Notes under the pieces: generated by a model
Seen by the model: the letters and a program-made list of their open reading frames with translations, nothing else
Told to the model about the DNA's origin: nothing
Database searches by the model: none
In this document: positions 1 through 11,650 of the stretch, piece by piece
How positions within the stretch are numbered: position 1 is the stretch's first letter
Layout of the letters: each line of letters begins with the position of its first letter
Made by a program: the position numbers and the translations under genes
Assembly: GCA_034509495.1 (NCBI GenBank)
Contig: CM067519.1
Span: 27,298,241 to 27,362,240, forward strand
Direction: 5' to 3'
Source of the DNA: Acestrorhynchus altus
Taxonomy: Eukaryota; Chordata; Actinopteri; Characiformes; Acestrorhynchidae
Length of the DNA: 64,000 bases

Positions 1-13
1 ACACGTTTTCCAG

Positions 14-2151
14 GTGAGTCACCATCCTCCTGCCGCCGCCCACCATGTGATGTCTCAGCGTGGATGGACTCTGTGGCAGGAGATCACCATTGACAGCAAG
101 TTCAGAGGGAAGTACATCTCCATCATGCCTCTGGGTCAGTCTCACACACAGCTTCTATTGACAGAGTTAAAGTTAAATCAAGAAGATATATGAAGAAGAT
201 TCTCCAGCGAGAAATCACATCCACATTCAGTGCAGGAGCCTCACATGCATATCCCACAGCTCAGTGGTGGGTCTTCTGCAGAGGCACTGCAGGTGGGTGG
301 GGGTTCCATACTGGTCCATGCTTGGTGGCTGCCCCTCATGGACTTCAAGAACCCCCACAATGATGGGATATTCCTGCAGGATGATGCACCACGCCACGAG
401 GCCAAAGTTGTCCAGAATTGGTCCGTGGAGACACCTGGAAAGTTCTAGTGAATGGTATGGCCACCTACCCACCTACAAATATCACTGAGCTGTGGCTGGC
501 TGTCCAGACAGCATAGCTCAACATCCCTCCAGATATCTTCCGTCCACTTGAGGAGTCAATATGACATTGATTTGCCAAGCGACACTGGGCTCTACAGGAC
601 ACTTGTCCCTGTCCCGTGACTCGTGTGTTAAATAAAAGGTGTAACGAACAGTGTAATAAAGTAAGAGCTTCATAAAAACAAATCATTGATGCATCTTTTA
701 ATATCTGTTCCCTCCAGGTAACATCCACCTGCTGTTCCACTCCAGTGGGAACCACTATGTGTGGAGCAAAGTCACTTCCACAGTTCATAACATCATCGTA
801 GGGAAGCTCTGGATTGACCAAGTATGTGTCCACTACTACGTTTAACAGTGTATAAGAGAGCTCGTGTACATGTATTAATTTCTATATGTGACTGTGTAGA
901 AACCCTGACCATGTGACCATGTGGCTCACTGGCCACTTTATTAGAAACAAAGAACAGCCAAAAGACCTCCGATGACCTTAAAGCTGGAGAAAAGCAAACA
1001 GATCGGATGGAGCGAAGCTGATAAGGTCAACAGCAGGATATTATAACGGATGCATTGTGTGACCGGTCGCCAGTCCAGCTGATGTAGGACAGGAGTGATA
1101 TGGTCAGGTTTCTCAGAGTGTAATACGACTCTGACGGCTGAGTTTTCAATGTGCTGGAGAGGACGAAGAGCTTCAGACGGTAAACCACGAAAGAGCGAAT
1201 TGCAGGAAAGGAACCAAGAAGTGATGAAAGCCTGTACCAGCATCTCAGGCATCTTTAAAGGAGAGCAGAAGATAAAACCCATCCTTGCTTATAACACATG
1301 CATTTGATAGAACATCCTCCTTTACCCTCCTTTACATGAACATATGAGGCACATCTTCAGGTGTGTGTTTAATCTGAACCACAAAGTGTCTGTGCGGGAC
1401 GAACGGGGACAGACGGGTGTATGTGCTGGTTGCCGTCTCTCCAAATAAGGAGAAGTGCAGCACTTTTCTTCCTCTGCAGTTGGAGCTTCACCTCCTCGCT
1501 GACTACAGCATGAGTCATCTTCAGCTCTCAGTCTGTCTTCTCTCCTCCATCTGTCTGCCCATCCTTCTGTCCCCTCTCCTGGTCATATTCTGTCCTCTGC
1601 ACACTCTGTTACTGTATCGCAGTTTGTGAGTGTTGATTTGTTATTCTGATGCTCCGTTCTCGTGCGTTCTCCTTTCAGTCTGGTGATATTGAGATTGTGA
1701 ACCACAGGACGAAGGACACCTGCCACCTCAAATTCTCACCGTACAGCTATTTCTCGCGGGACGTCCCACGTAAGGTAGGGTTGTTTTTTTTATAATTATT
1801 ATATTGATTTATGAAATGTAATCCACCCGTCCATCAAAGTCCCACTCGCACAGCAGGTTCATAGTGTGGAGCTGCCCTCTGGTGGACACAATGAGGAACT
1901 ATAACAAAGTTCTAACATTTCTAATAATCCATTGATCGCGTTCCATCTCCAGGTGACCGGCGTGGTGGCGGACAGTGATGGTCTGGCCCATTATATCCTG
2001 TCTGGAACGTGGGATGATAAGATGGAGAGTGCTAAGATCGTGGAGAGCAGTCGCGGCTGCGTGGGATCAGAGGTCAAACAGAAAACTGTCTACCAAACCC
2101 TGCCTCCTAAACTGCTGTGGAAAAAATATCCATTACCGTAAGACTCGATTG

Positions 2152-2208
<57 letters not shown>

Positions 2209-2274
2209 GTCTCTTTCTCTCTCTCTCACCTCTCTCTCACTCTCTCACCTCTCTCTCTCTGTCTCTCTTCTCTC

Positions 2275-2316
<42 letters not shown>

Positions 2317-2341
2317 TCTCTCTCTGTCTCTCTTTCTCTCA

Positions 2342-2372
<31 letters not shown>

Positions 2373-2709
2373 TCTCTCTCTCTCTCTCTCTCTCTTCCTC
2401 TCAGTGAGAATGCAGAGAATATGCATTATTTCTCCTCTCTGGCTCTGACTCTGAACGAGCCTGAGGAAGGTGTGGCTCCCACCGACAGCCGCCTGCGTCC
2501 AGATCAGAGGCTGATGGAGTCGGGGCTTTGGGATGAGGCCAACGCTCACAAACAGCGCCTGGAGGAACGGCAGAGGCTGGAGAGGAGGACAAGGGAGGCG
2601 CAGGCCAATATCGCTCTGGAGGAGGGTACGAGAGAGACGGGAATACACTAGAGCTAGAACAGGGGTTCTACCCACCACACAATCTGCAGAACTGAGTGAG
2701 AACATTCAT

Positions 2710-2755
<46 letters not shown>

Positions 2756-2898
2756 GTCGGGAGGTGGATGTGTATCGGCCGCTGTGGTTCGAGAAGAGGA
2801 TGGATTCAGAGACAGGAGAGAGCTCTTATGTATACAGAGGGGGTTACTGGGAGGCCAAAGAGAAGCAGGACTGGAACCAGTGTCCGTCCATCTACTGA
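14..2898 (+). CDS. osbp2: Oxysterol-binding protein 2-like, C-terminal part (six exons)
   Basis: Exons seen: 14-134, 718-821, 1679-1774, 1953-2137, 2405-2625 and 2756-2898, all with AG/GT borders and matching phases; the stop is TGA at 2896. The joined protein is the C-terminal half of the OSBP-related ligand-binding domain. It begins in the family signature (VSHHPPAAAHH, of EQVSHHPP), whose two histidines bind phosphoinositide phosphate. It continues through GWTLWQEITIDSKFRGKY, NIIVGKLWID, YSYFSRD, APTDSRLRPDQRLME and ends with WEAKEKQDWNQCPSIY, the usual C-terminus of OSBP and OSBP2. The family exchanges sterol and PI4P between ER and Golgi membranes. The N-terminal PH domain and FFAT motif lie outside the window. 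I prefer OSBP2 over OSBP because SLC35E4 and INPP5J are neighbours, as on human 22q12; the family call is firm and the paralogue is inferred. Intron 2138-2404 is almost entirely CT repeat. Confidence 0.93.
250..445 (+). mobile_element. Tc1-like transposase remnant in osbp2 intron
   Basis: The plus strand reads GGGSILVHAW followed by IFLQDDAPRHEAKVVQNW. This matches the C-terminal catalytic region of Tc1/mariner transposases (the GGGSVMVWG and QQDNAPCH motifs). It is short, lacks the N-terminal DNA-binding part and has no visible inverted repeats, so it is a dead fragment within the intron. Confidence 0.7.
2150..2404. repeat. CT microsatellite filling an osbp2 intron
   Basis: About 250 bases of (CT)n interrupted by short CA, GT and TTT variants occupy nearly the whole intron between exons 1953-2137 and 2405-2625, and supply the polypyrimidine tract of the acceptor. 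A second CT tract at 2706-2755 does the same for the next exon. Confidence 0.95.
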
Positions 2899-2980
2899 GG
2901 GGACATCCTTTCCTCCCTGCAGCATGACTGCTTCTTCACAGAGCCAGATTAACCACAGATGGATTGATCACACACAGGAT

Positions 2981-3099
2981 AAGTGTGTGTGTGTGTGTGT
3001 GTGTGCGTGCGTGTGTGTGTGTGTACTTCTGAAACAGACATCTCAAGGATCTGAATATACACACCATTTTTCACAATGTTCAGCAATGTATAGTGGAGT

Positions 3100-3142
<43 letters not shown>
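2981..3142. repeat. Two GT microsatellites in the osbp2 3' region
   Basis: (GT)n runs at about 2982-3024 and 3103-3140 lie just after the osbp2 stop codon, inside the probable 3' UTR. Confidence 0.9.
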
Positions 3143-3143
<1 letters not shown>

Positions 3144-3347
3144 AGATGAGGTGAAATGATCGTTGCATTGCAGATGGATAATCTATTAATTATTATAAGA
3201 CATTAGTAGCACTTTATTTTCGAGCTGTGCTGACCGTCAGACGCAGAACCAGTCCGCCCAGCTCAGACGTTCTTACCGATTCTATGTCCAGCAGGTTTCA
3301 GTGTCCTGTGGGGACCTGATCACTGAAGATCAGGGTGAAAGGAGGAG

Positions 3348-3909
3348 AATAAAGTATCAGAGAAACAGATGAACTACAGTCTGGAATTATAGAACCACAA
3401 AGAGCTCCTGTGTGATCAGAGGAGCTGATAGAGTGGACAGAGAGTCTGTTCATCAGACCTTCATTCTGAGGAAACATCAAATGATTGTGTGAATTGATTG
3501 TGATTGATTGCACACCACAGATGCAGTAGAGTCGTTTGAAAATGGTGAAATTCGTTTTAAAGCTGTGTTCCAGCACCAAACACCGTTACTTAACATCAGC
3601 TCATTACAGCACTGAACCCGTGTGGAATTAGCCTCCAGTTTGGACGGACTGGTTCTGAGTCCTGCAGTGGAAGAAGGGCTCAGCGATCACAATATAATCA
3701 ATAGTTCTGACCTGAACACCACCTGATCCAAGAACAGAGCCTCCCAGTTTTGCTCTCTGGGACTTCCAGACACGGATGGCTGTGGCATCACTGATGACTG
3801 AGCCAACACTTGACAGCTGCGCCACTCAGAAGTCTTGATTAATTGATTATAATCTAGATGATTTTTTTTATTTTGAATATGAAAAAGCACAATTTCCATA
3901 ATCAATAAA
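3348..3909 (+). terminator. Candidate osbp2 polyadenylation signals
   Basis: AATAAA occurs at 3348-3353 and again at 3904-3909 downstream of the osbp2 stop (2898). Either could end the transcript; no cDNA evidence is available here. Confidence 0.45.
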
Positions 3910-5240
3910 CACGTTTAACCATTTAATGGTGATATAGGTGTCCCAAGACCACGTCTGAGCACTGTGAAGAGTCATACCAGGAGATACGAGGTTTTGTTCT
4001 GACAGCAATTGTGACAGAACATTGTGCATTTGATTGATTTAACACCACTGATTGAACTCAGTTGCCAAATATCCATTATTTACATTGCAGCACTTTGTGG
4101 TTCTTGCCTGATCTCACGACAGCTGACCGATCCGAACACGTTCCTGAACAATGACGTTCCTCAGTAAAGAACATTATGCAGGACCCAGTGAAGCTGAAGC
4201 TGCGGTGAAGCTTTTTGAAGCACAAACTCATATTTAGAGTAAGTGTGAATTTCTGCGTGGGGTCGGAAGGCTGGGGAACTCCAGGATGTCCAGGAAGTGT
4301 TGTCTCTTCGTACTCGCCGGAGTACAGAACAGGAACACCTGGAAACACCATGAGATTGAGATGTAAACAAAATCTCTGTGGGTCCAATTCTGAAGTGTAT
4401 TAATAGTGATTATCAATTTGATTGTGATTATGATCATATCTGTGTGTTGGACACGGTTCACGTTTGCACCTGAACTGCAGGGACTCGTCCAGAGCTGCTG
4501 TGGTGTTAAGAACACACTTTTTGTACACACACGAGCCAAAATATTAAGACCACCAGATGAAGATGGTTCGAGTGGACGTGCTGGATGTTGTGAAATGGAC
4601 ATGGTGAAGAAGACGATCAGGCTAACTGTTATGGGCAGACGTCTGGGGTGTCAGAGGGTCTCCCAAATGGTTCAAAGGCTTGTGGGGGTTCCTGGTCAAC
4701 TATGGTGAGAAACAACTTACAGTGGTCCAAGGAAGGACAACAGCTGGACCCGACAGGATACTGTGGCACAGAAAGGTATAATGATGGTTCCAGTAGGAAT
4801 ATCTCACAACGCACAGTCTAGCGCCCCCTGCTGTGTAGCTGTACACCAAACAGAGTGGAGTGCCCATGCTGACCCCTATCCAGTCTACAAACTGCATTTG
4901 GTAGATATCACAGATACCACCTTCAGAGGTCTTGTAGAGCTGTTTTGATGTTTGGTCTTAATGTTTTGGCTCATCAATGTATGTGAACGTCACTTGCGCT
5001 TTATTTTCAGCTTAGTAGCTTAGAAATATGACTCAAAATCACCAAGTGTAGTTTTGGCTGTGAAAAACAAGCTGAATATTATATTTAAATGACAATAATA
5101 TATAAAACAAATACTGTGTGCTGGTCTTTTTTGGTCTGAACGTGTTGATTTGTCTGCTGGTGGCGCCAATGCACTTTATATTGATCAAATTCCAGACATT
5201 ACATCAGCATTTTCTCAAAGTTACAAACTGAAAGATAAAA
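3910..5240. other. Intergenic sequence, no gene seen
   Basis: No exon-like open frame flanked by splice sites and no recognisable protein motif were found. Short open frames exist on both strands but do not resemble any family I know. Confidence 0.5.
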
Positions 5241-5244
5241 AATA

Positions 5245-5490
5245 CAGGTAAACAAGTTCATTACAGAGAGACGCTCTCACTGACCACTGACTATGTTTAT
5301 TTGTGTTTATTCTAATGTTATATAGAGTTAATTACAGGTAGACGCTCTCACTGACCACTGACTTTATGTTTATTTGTGTTTATTCTGATGTTATATAGAG
5401 TTAATTACAGGTAGACTCTCTCAATGACCGCTGACTGTTTATTTTCAGGTTTATTCTGATGTTATATAGAATCTTACTGAATGAGTGTTT
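5245..5490. repeat. Minisatellite of 72-75 bp units, about 3 copies
   Basis: The unit contains TTATATAGAGTTAATTACAG followed by GTAGACGCTCTCACTGACC. The same unit recurs in longer arrays at 20965-21435 and 61145-61275. Confidence 0.9.
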
Positions 5491-5889
5491 GTTTTCACGC
5501 CTGTATTGTGACCGGGTCCACCCTCAGTTGGGTTCCCGGGCGTCCAGTGTTCTTCCTGTTTTGAGCAGGAAAGAATGGAAGTATGTAGGGCAGCGGTGCA
5601 CCAGGATTGAGACACACTTACATCATCCATAGCCAGAGCTTAGTCTTCCATCTGAGAGGTGGACAATGTGGTTCATTGAATGAAATGAGGCCACAGACTC
5701 ATTAGAACCAAACAGCCCCAGAACAGCTCAGACACACTGAACCGACCCAAACGGTCAAAGCTCGCAAAGAGCACAACACACTCTCCAGACCTAGCCTGGA
5801 AGGTCTACCACCAGCAGATCCTGGAACAGCTGATACAGCAAATGCCCAGATGTTTGTGGACAGATCTTCTGGAAGGGCTGCTGAATAAG

Positions 5890-6052
5890 ATGTGACTGTA
5901 GAGAAATACTGCCAATAGAATAGGACTCTCTGGAGTAGATAAACTTTTATCACTGAATGCAATCAAATCCTCACAGTAAAGCAGTGCATACCCTTGAATT
6001 CAGAAGAACTTATGAATCTGATGTCCCAATACTTTTGTCCATATAATGTATT
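5890..6052. mobile_element. Tc1/mariner-type MITE fragment
   Basis: It contains the hallmark segments of a non-autonomous element seen repeatedly in this window: GTAGAGAAATACTGCCAATA, a 'CTCTCTGGAG' block, and the terminal CCAATACTTTTGTCCATAT. The other end is missing or diverged. Confidence 0.7.
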
Positions 6053-6284
6053 ACGTTACCACTAGTCACTTCTCACACTGCCAGCCAGGGCAAGTACACA
6101 ACGTGGCCTAGTTTCTACAAACCGCCATTGGCTGCATAGAATCGTCAATGACATAGAACAGGGTTTCTCATCCTGTGGGCCGGGGACCACCAGTGGACAC
6201 TCTCCATTTGTCCACCAGCCCATCCTCAGGAGAGACAGTAGTCTATAGTGGTCCAATGACTACACTTTAAATCCTGGCCAATAC

Positions 6285-6405
6285 TGGCCAATCCCAATAA
6301 AGGAGATGTGTTAATACCAGCCAATCACAGGGAAGGAGACCTGTTAATACTAGCCAATCCCAGTGAAGGAGACCTGTTAATACTAGCCAATCCCAGTGAA
6401 GGAGG
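6285..6405. repeat. 33-bp minisatellite with CCAAT cores
   Basis: About 3-4 copies of a unit containing GCCAATCCCAGTGAAGGAG and CCTGTTAATACTA. Repeated CCAAT boxes are coincidental unless shown to drive transcription. Confidence 0.8.
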
Positions 6406-6639
6406 GCGGGGCATGCCTGAATACGGGTATGAAAAACCAGCGAATCCTGGAGATGTCCGATGACGTAGTTCAGCTGCCGCACAGAGAAGTATATTCCTAG
6501 TTTCCCCGTTTGGTTCAGTCAGGCACGTCAACAGCGCCGCCATATTGGAGCGGTCAGAATCTCTGTACCCTCACAGAGCAGCTGTTTAGTCTCCAGCCCT
6601 CCAACCGAGCTTTATCCCTAATCCCCCACCTGACCCACC

Positions 6640-6790
6640 AAATTACTGCCTTCAGAAGGTCTGATTGGTGAAATCTGCAGGATGGGAGCGCTCCAGGAGC
6701 AGGACGGTGGCCCCTGATCAACCCTGCCTGTTCTGGGAATCAAACCCACAACCTTCCAATCACAATGCTGGAATCACCAGACCTTGGTCT
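6640..6790 (-). repeat. Possible tRNA-derived SINE remnant
   Basis: Read on the minus strand, the segment contains GGAAGGTTGTGGGTTTGATT, which resembles a Pol III B box preceded by the usual lead-in of tRNA-derived fish SINEs. A clear A box is not seen, so this is tentative. Confidence 0.35.
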
Positions 6791-7499
6791 TAGGCATATA
6801 AGAGGAGTGTGCTAATGCAGTCCCCCACTATCAGAAATGATACAGCTGAGATTCCCACATTCAGGGAATTCACAAGGGTCAGGAGTGCAATGGATGAGCC
6901 GAACCTTCAGACCACCTTCATGATCATGATGATCACCCCTGTCAGGAAGTGGGATTATATAACAGAGAATACAGCAACCAAAACGCATATTTCAGTGTTA
7001 TGATTAAGCTTATTTCATTTAATATCCTACAGGGGATCCTAAACTAAATTTACTATAATTAAAAGTTGGGTAAAGAATCATAGTTATGTAAGTCATGCAT
7101 CATTCCTTAATCTATTAATCTGTGTATTTATGAAATATTAACACATATAAATGAACTTCATATTAAATGAAGCGTAATCATTCTTTCAGAAAAAAGGATG
7201 CTGGCCAATATGAGTCTCTCTTCTACAGTTTGGAGTTTGCAGTTTTTGGAGGGGGTGGGCAGGGGTGGTCAGTAGGAATATTTGAAGAGTTTCAGACATG
7301 GTTGGATTTGTTGATGTGTGTGAGATACTGAGAACTTTCCTCCTAATGCAGACTAAGCAGCACCCTCAGTGTTATAGACTTAAAAGAGAGACTAATGTCT
7401 GAAGATTATAACAAAACAAATTAGATGGAAATCGGTTTGGTATGAAAGGAGTTATGGCTGATTTAAGGTGGAGAACTGATCATATCCCTGTACACGTGC

Positions 7500-7740
7500 A
7501 TGTGTCTATAAGCGGCTGTTGCCCGATCCAATATGGCGGACTCGCAGACGTTCCGCCCCGTTACTGCGGGCATCGCGGGATCAGCCTGTTTACATCTGCG
7601 CTGCCGCACACACGTGATCTTCAGACCGACTGGACGGTGCCGTCCAACATCAGCAGCTCTGTTGGAGTGACTGGGCCGCGCACTGGTCAGGAGGCTGGAA
7701 GACGGATGGAAATGTCCTGCTGAAGCAGAATGGTGTGTGT
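7500..7740 (+). promoter_or_regulatory. GC-rich island, possible upstream exon or promoter
   Basis: Local CpG enrichment stands out from AT-rich flanks and includes an ATG at 7532 opening a 45-codon frame (MADSQTFRPVTAGIAG...). This could be a promoter or 5' UTR exon of slc35e4, whose coding start lies 2.2 kb downstream behind a splice acceptor at about 9682. No homology is recognised. Confidence 0.3.
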
Positions 7741-8574
7741 TGGAGATGGGGGTCTCAGCAGGGGCTTTGGAGGACCACTGTAAAGCTCAGACTTCAGCAT
7801 CCTGGAGATGGAGCTTCACTTTTAACCTGGTGGGTTTAGTTTTACTGCATCAGTTTGGTTTGAACCGGTTTATTGGATCAGAATTAGGTTTATTATGAGT
7901 GATGCACTTTAAAAAGGGATACGGTGTTGTGTCCATTTGTGCTACCCCGCCTAATCGTGCTTCCCCAGTATATGTGGTGTGTTTTTCATCTCTGGAGCTG
8001 GATTTGGCCCCATATGGTCCAGTTCCTGCTGGAATGTGACTTAAAGCACCATTTCAGGGGGAAAAAACCCAGCAGAAATGTTATTATTATTAGAATATCT
8101 GAATAAAACCTTTTTTTCATCGTAAATGTATTATATTCATTATGTTATTAATAACGTATCAATTATATAAATGGATAATATTGTAATTAACAGTATTTCA
8201 ATGTTTATATAACATTAAACATCCGATGAAAACAAAAGGAAAAAAAAGGATTAAAAGTGTGCGCATGCGCAGTGGCGCAGTAGCGCATATGGACAGGCAG
8301 CACAGTTGGACAGAACACCGGCCTCTGGCTCTTTGGTTAACCTGCCTCCTCGCTTTAGGATCCTTTTCAGGATGAAGATCCTCTAAAAGACACTTTAGAA
8401 TATCAGTCACATCTGAGATTCATTCATTTTAGATCATTTTTAAAATATTGTTTAAAAATATAAAATCAAATTCATATACATTTCTGATCATTTAACTGTA
8501 TATATTATAGCATATTTATTACCACTGCTGGTTTAGACTGGTCTTTGATAAGGTGCTTGAAAAACCATTCAAAA

Positions 8575-8990
8575 ATATACCCTATACTGGTTACATACCC
8601 TGTACTGGTTACATACCCTATAAGGGTTACATACCCTATACCTTATACTGGTTACATACCCTATACCTTATACTGGTTACACACCCTATACTGGTTACAG
8701 ACCCATGCTGGTCATACCCCAACCAGCATGTACTGGGATGTACTGTTATACTGTTATGTTCTCTCGCTCAGGATAGCTCAAACTGGCTGAACTGGTTGAG
8801 CTGGTTCACTAGCTTGGCTGTTGACAAGCATTGTAACAGTTTTAGTTTTAATGCTGTTGACGAGCATTCATGGTTAGACCACCAGTATGACCAGCTTGAC
8901 CAAACCAGTTCTCCAAACTCGCATAAAACAGTCAACCAGTGTTACCAGCATGCATTCCAGGGAAATCATCTACCAGTGAAAGGGACATTT
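8575..8990. repeat. Degenerate 'ACTGGTTACATACCCTATA' tandem and related palindromic repeat
   Basis: Around 8578-8700 a unit with TATACTGGTTACATACCC is repeated several times. It is followed by ACCAGC/GCTGGT-rich sequence able to pair with it. It is non-coding low-complexity sequence. Confidence 0.75.
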
Positions 8991-9199
8991 ACATCACAGT
9001 CCCGTAATAAGAAACATGAAACTTCGGTTGGATTTCAGACGACTGTACGTATGGACTTGAACACAGATGGTCACCTGCTGACCAGTAGTGCTCTTTTTTA
9101 ATCATTTGTGATATCAATATTTACGATATGTTGCCCGCCCCTACGTACGACCGTGCTCCATTCGGCGCTTTTGGGATCAGTTAAGGGATGAGGTGGGGT

Positions 9200-9402
9200 G
9201 GTGATCGTCCAACATTCTGACCTCACTACCATTCTTGTCTCTGAATGCAATCCTCACAGCAATGTTCCGGAGTCTAGTAGAAAGTCTTCTCTGGACAGTA
9301 GAGACAGTCACTCCAAAAAAAGCAGGAGGAATCTTTTTAAGACCCTTGATTTCAGATGAAACAGGGAATGAGCAGGTGTCCCAGTACTTTTGTCCATTTG
9401 TT
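9200..9402. mobile_element. Tc1/mariner-type MITE fragment
   Basis: It carries the family blocks GCAATCCTCACAGCAATGTT, a CTCTGGACAGTAGAGAC segment and the terminal CCCAGTACTTTTGTCCAT, matching the copies at 32060-32225 and 61636-62003. Confidence 0.75.
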
Positions 9403-9700
9403 TACTTCAGTAAGAGGCTTCTAAAGGTGGACGGGAGACGGCACAGGAGGTTTGCATGACTTGTAAAACCAGCCTCTCTGTACAGTCAGTCTGTACACAC
9501 AGTAATTACTCACACGAGCGACGCTGTAGGCGGTGCCTGTCTGTGCCTCTAAATAACCTGGCTGTGAGCAGAGACAGGGACTCGAGGAGGGACAGCTTCG
9601 GGTGTAGGATGTTTAACTCCTGTGTTCAGTCATGAGAGTGTTGATGTACGTATGTGAACTGCAGATGTGTTTGCCCTGCAGACGTGAAGATGAAACGAAC

Positions 9701-11599
9701 ATGATCAGCAGCAACGATGGCACCTCGAAGTTCGAGAGGAGGAGGAGGACGACAACGAAGAGGCTGCCGGAAACCTTCCACCTTCTCTCCGCCGTGGTGG
9801 TCTGGCTAGTGACCGGGACCACCATATCCAGCCTGAACAAATGGATCTTCGCCGTCTACAACTTCAGGTACCCTCTGCTGCTGTCAGCCCTCCACATGCT
9901 GACAGCCATAGTGGTGGACTATGGCCTGATCAAGTACTGGTTCGTGCGCCGCAGAGGCCTCGATGAGCGCGGCCTCACGTCCAGCGCCAAGTGCAAGGTG
10001 TTCCTCCTGAGCCTGACCTTCTGCGCCAGCATCGCGTTCGGCAACGTGGGGCTCAACTACGTGCAGCTCTCCTTCGCCCAGATGATCTACACCACCACCC
10101 CCATCTTCACGCTGGCCATATCGTCCCTGGTCCTCGGAAAGCAGCACCACATCCTCAAATACACGGCCATGATGCCCATCTGCCTCGGCGCGTCCTTCAG
10201 CATTATGGGCGAGGTCCAGTTCGACCAGACTGGCTGCTTGTTCGTATTCGCCGCCACGATGTTACGCGGCGTCAAAAGCATCCAGCAAAGTGAGTGTGAA
10301 CGTTTATTATTTATGATCAACACCCGAACGTCCTGTAGATGTTTGCTCAAACGTACGAATTTATCATCCAGTACTTTGTTGTGCAAAATTTAATGAATGA
10401 ATTTCTGGTCGGTGGACTGTTCTCGGTCCAGCAGTGACGCTGAGGGGTTTAAACACTCCAGCAGCTCTGCTGTGTCACACACTAACACACCACCACCACG
10501 TCAGTGTGACTGCAGTGCTGAGAATGTCTTATGTGAACTGTTTCTTTAATGGTTCCTCATGGAAGTCTGATCCGTCCTACTGGAAAATACTGGCCACTGT
10601 GTCCAGGAATGGAAATATTTCCTGTAACTCACCACCTCTGACATCATATGCCATTTTTACTGCGGTGGTTACGACCCACACAACCGTTTGTGTTGCCATG
10701 GAGCGTGTTTGTAAAGCAGGCCCGTCTGATTCAGCGCAGGCGGCGCGTCTGCGCCCGTGAGCTCTGTCTGAAGAGCCTTCACTCTGCTCACTGCGAGGCT
10801 GCCTTTGTTATTGTGACCGTCAGCGTCATTTCTGAGGGTCAGCACGTCTGAATCCCTGCATCACCTTCACGAATCGTAGCGTTGCACAATTATAAAGAGC
10901 CTGTAAACAAGCCGTCCCTGATGGACAAGCTAAAAACGGCATCAGCTGCCTCGCAGCACGCAGCTGATTGGAGGCTTGATCATTATGATTATTAGTTATT
11001 ACACATTTATTACTCGTTTATTACACATTTCCACTTTTTTTTTTGGTCCTGTGTGAAACGGCTCTGCTTTGTTTGCTGCTGTATGTATTTCATTCCAATT
11101 TAGCTTCAAAGGAAGCTTATAAAAGATTAAGATTAAGCTCATCCTTTATGGCCATTGCACAGGCGTACGACACAGTCCGACCCGTGTCACCGCGAGCACA
11201 CAGTTCATATCCCTAAATCAATACCTCGCGTCACACTGTGGGTGAGAATCTCCAACAGGCTTGGTTGTGGTTTCTGACACTGTATGAGCTTTTATCCAGA
11301 ACCATATATTGTGGTGTGAAAGTACATATGGGTTTGTTATTAGAATTGAGAATAGAGTCAATAGAACAGAATCAGTCTTATCTAGAACAAACGGAATAAG
11401 AGTCAGATCGTACAGAACTTTATGTCTCTCGCCCTTTAAAGAAGTGCTGTTGACTTTGATCACATGATCGATGTGAATCCTCGTTCATAATGTATGATTA
11501 TATAACGTTAAAGTGACGTTTAATGTTCTCGTTCTCGGAGGTAAGTGTTTAAGTGGCGTCCTCGCCCGAGTCATTTAGCTGATGTAGCTGAAGTGGATA

Positions 11600-11650
<51 letters not shown>

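Noticed and set aside
1975..2448. SLSLSLSL and other dipeptide frames across CT, CA and GT tracts here and elsewhere
   Set aside because: They are microsatellite translations; the real osbp2 frame is defined by splice sites on either side.
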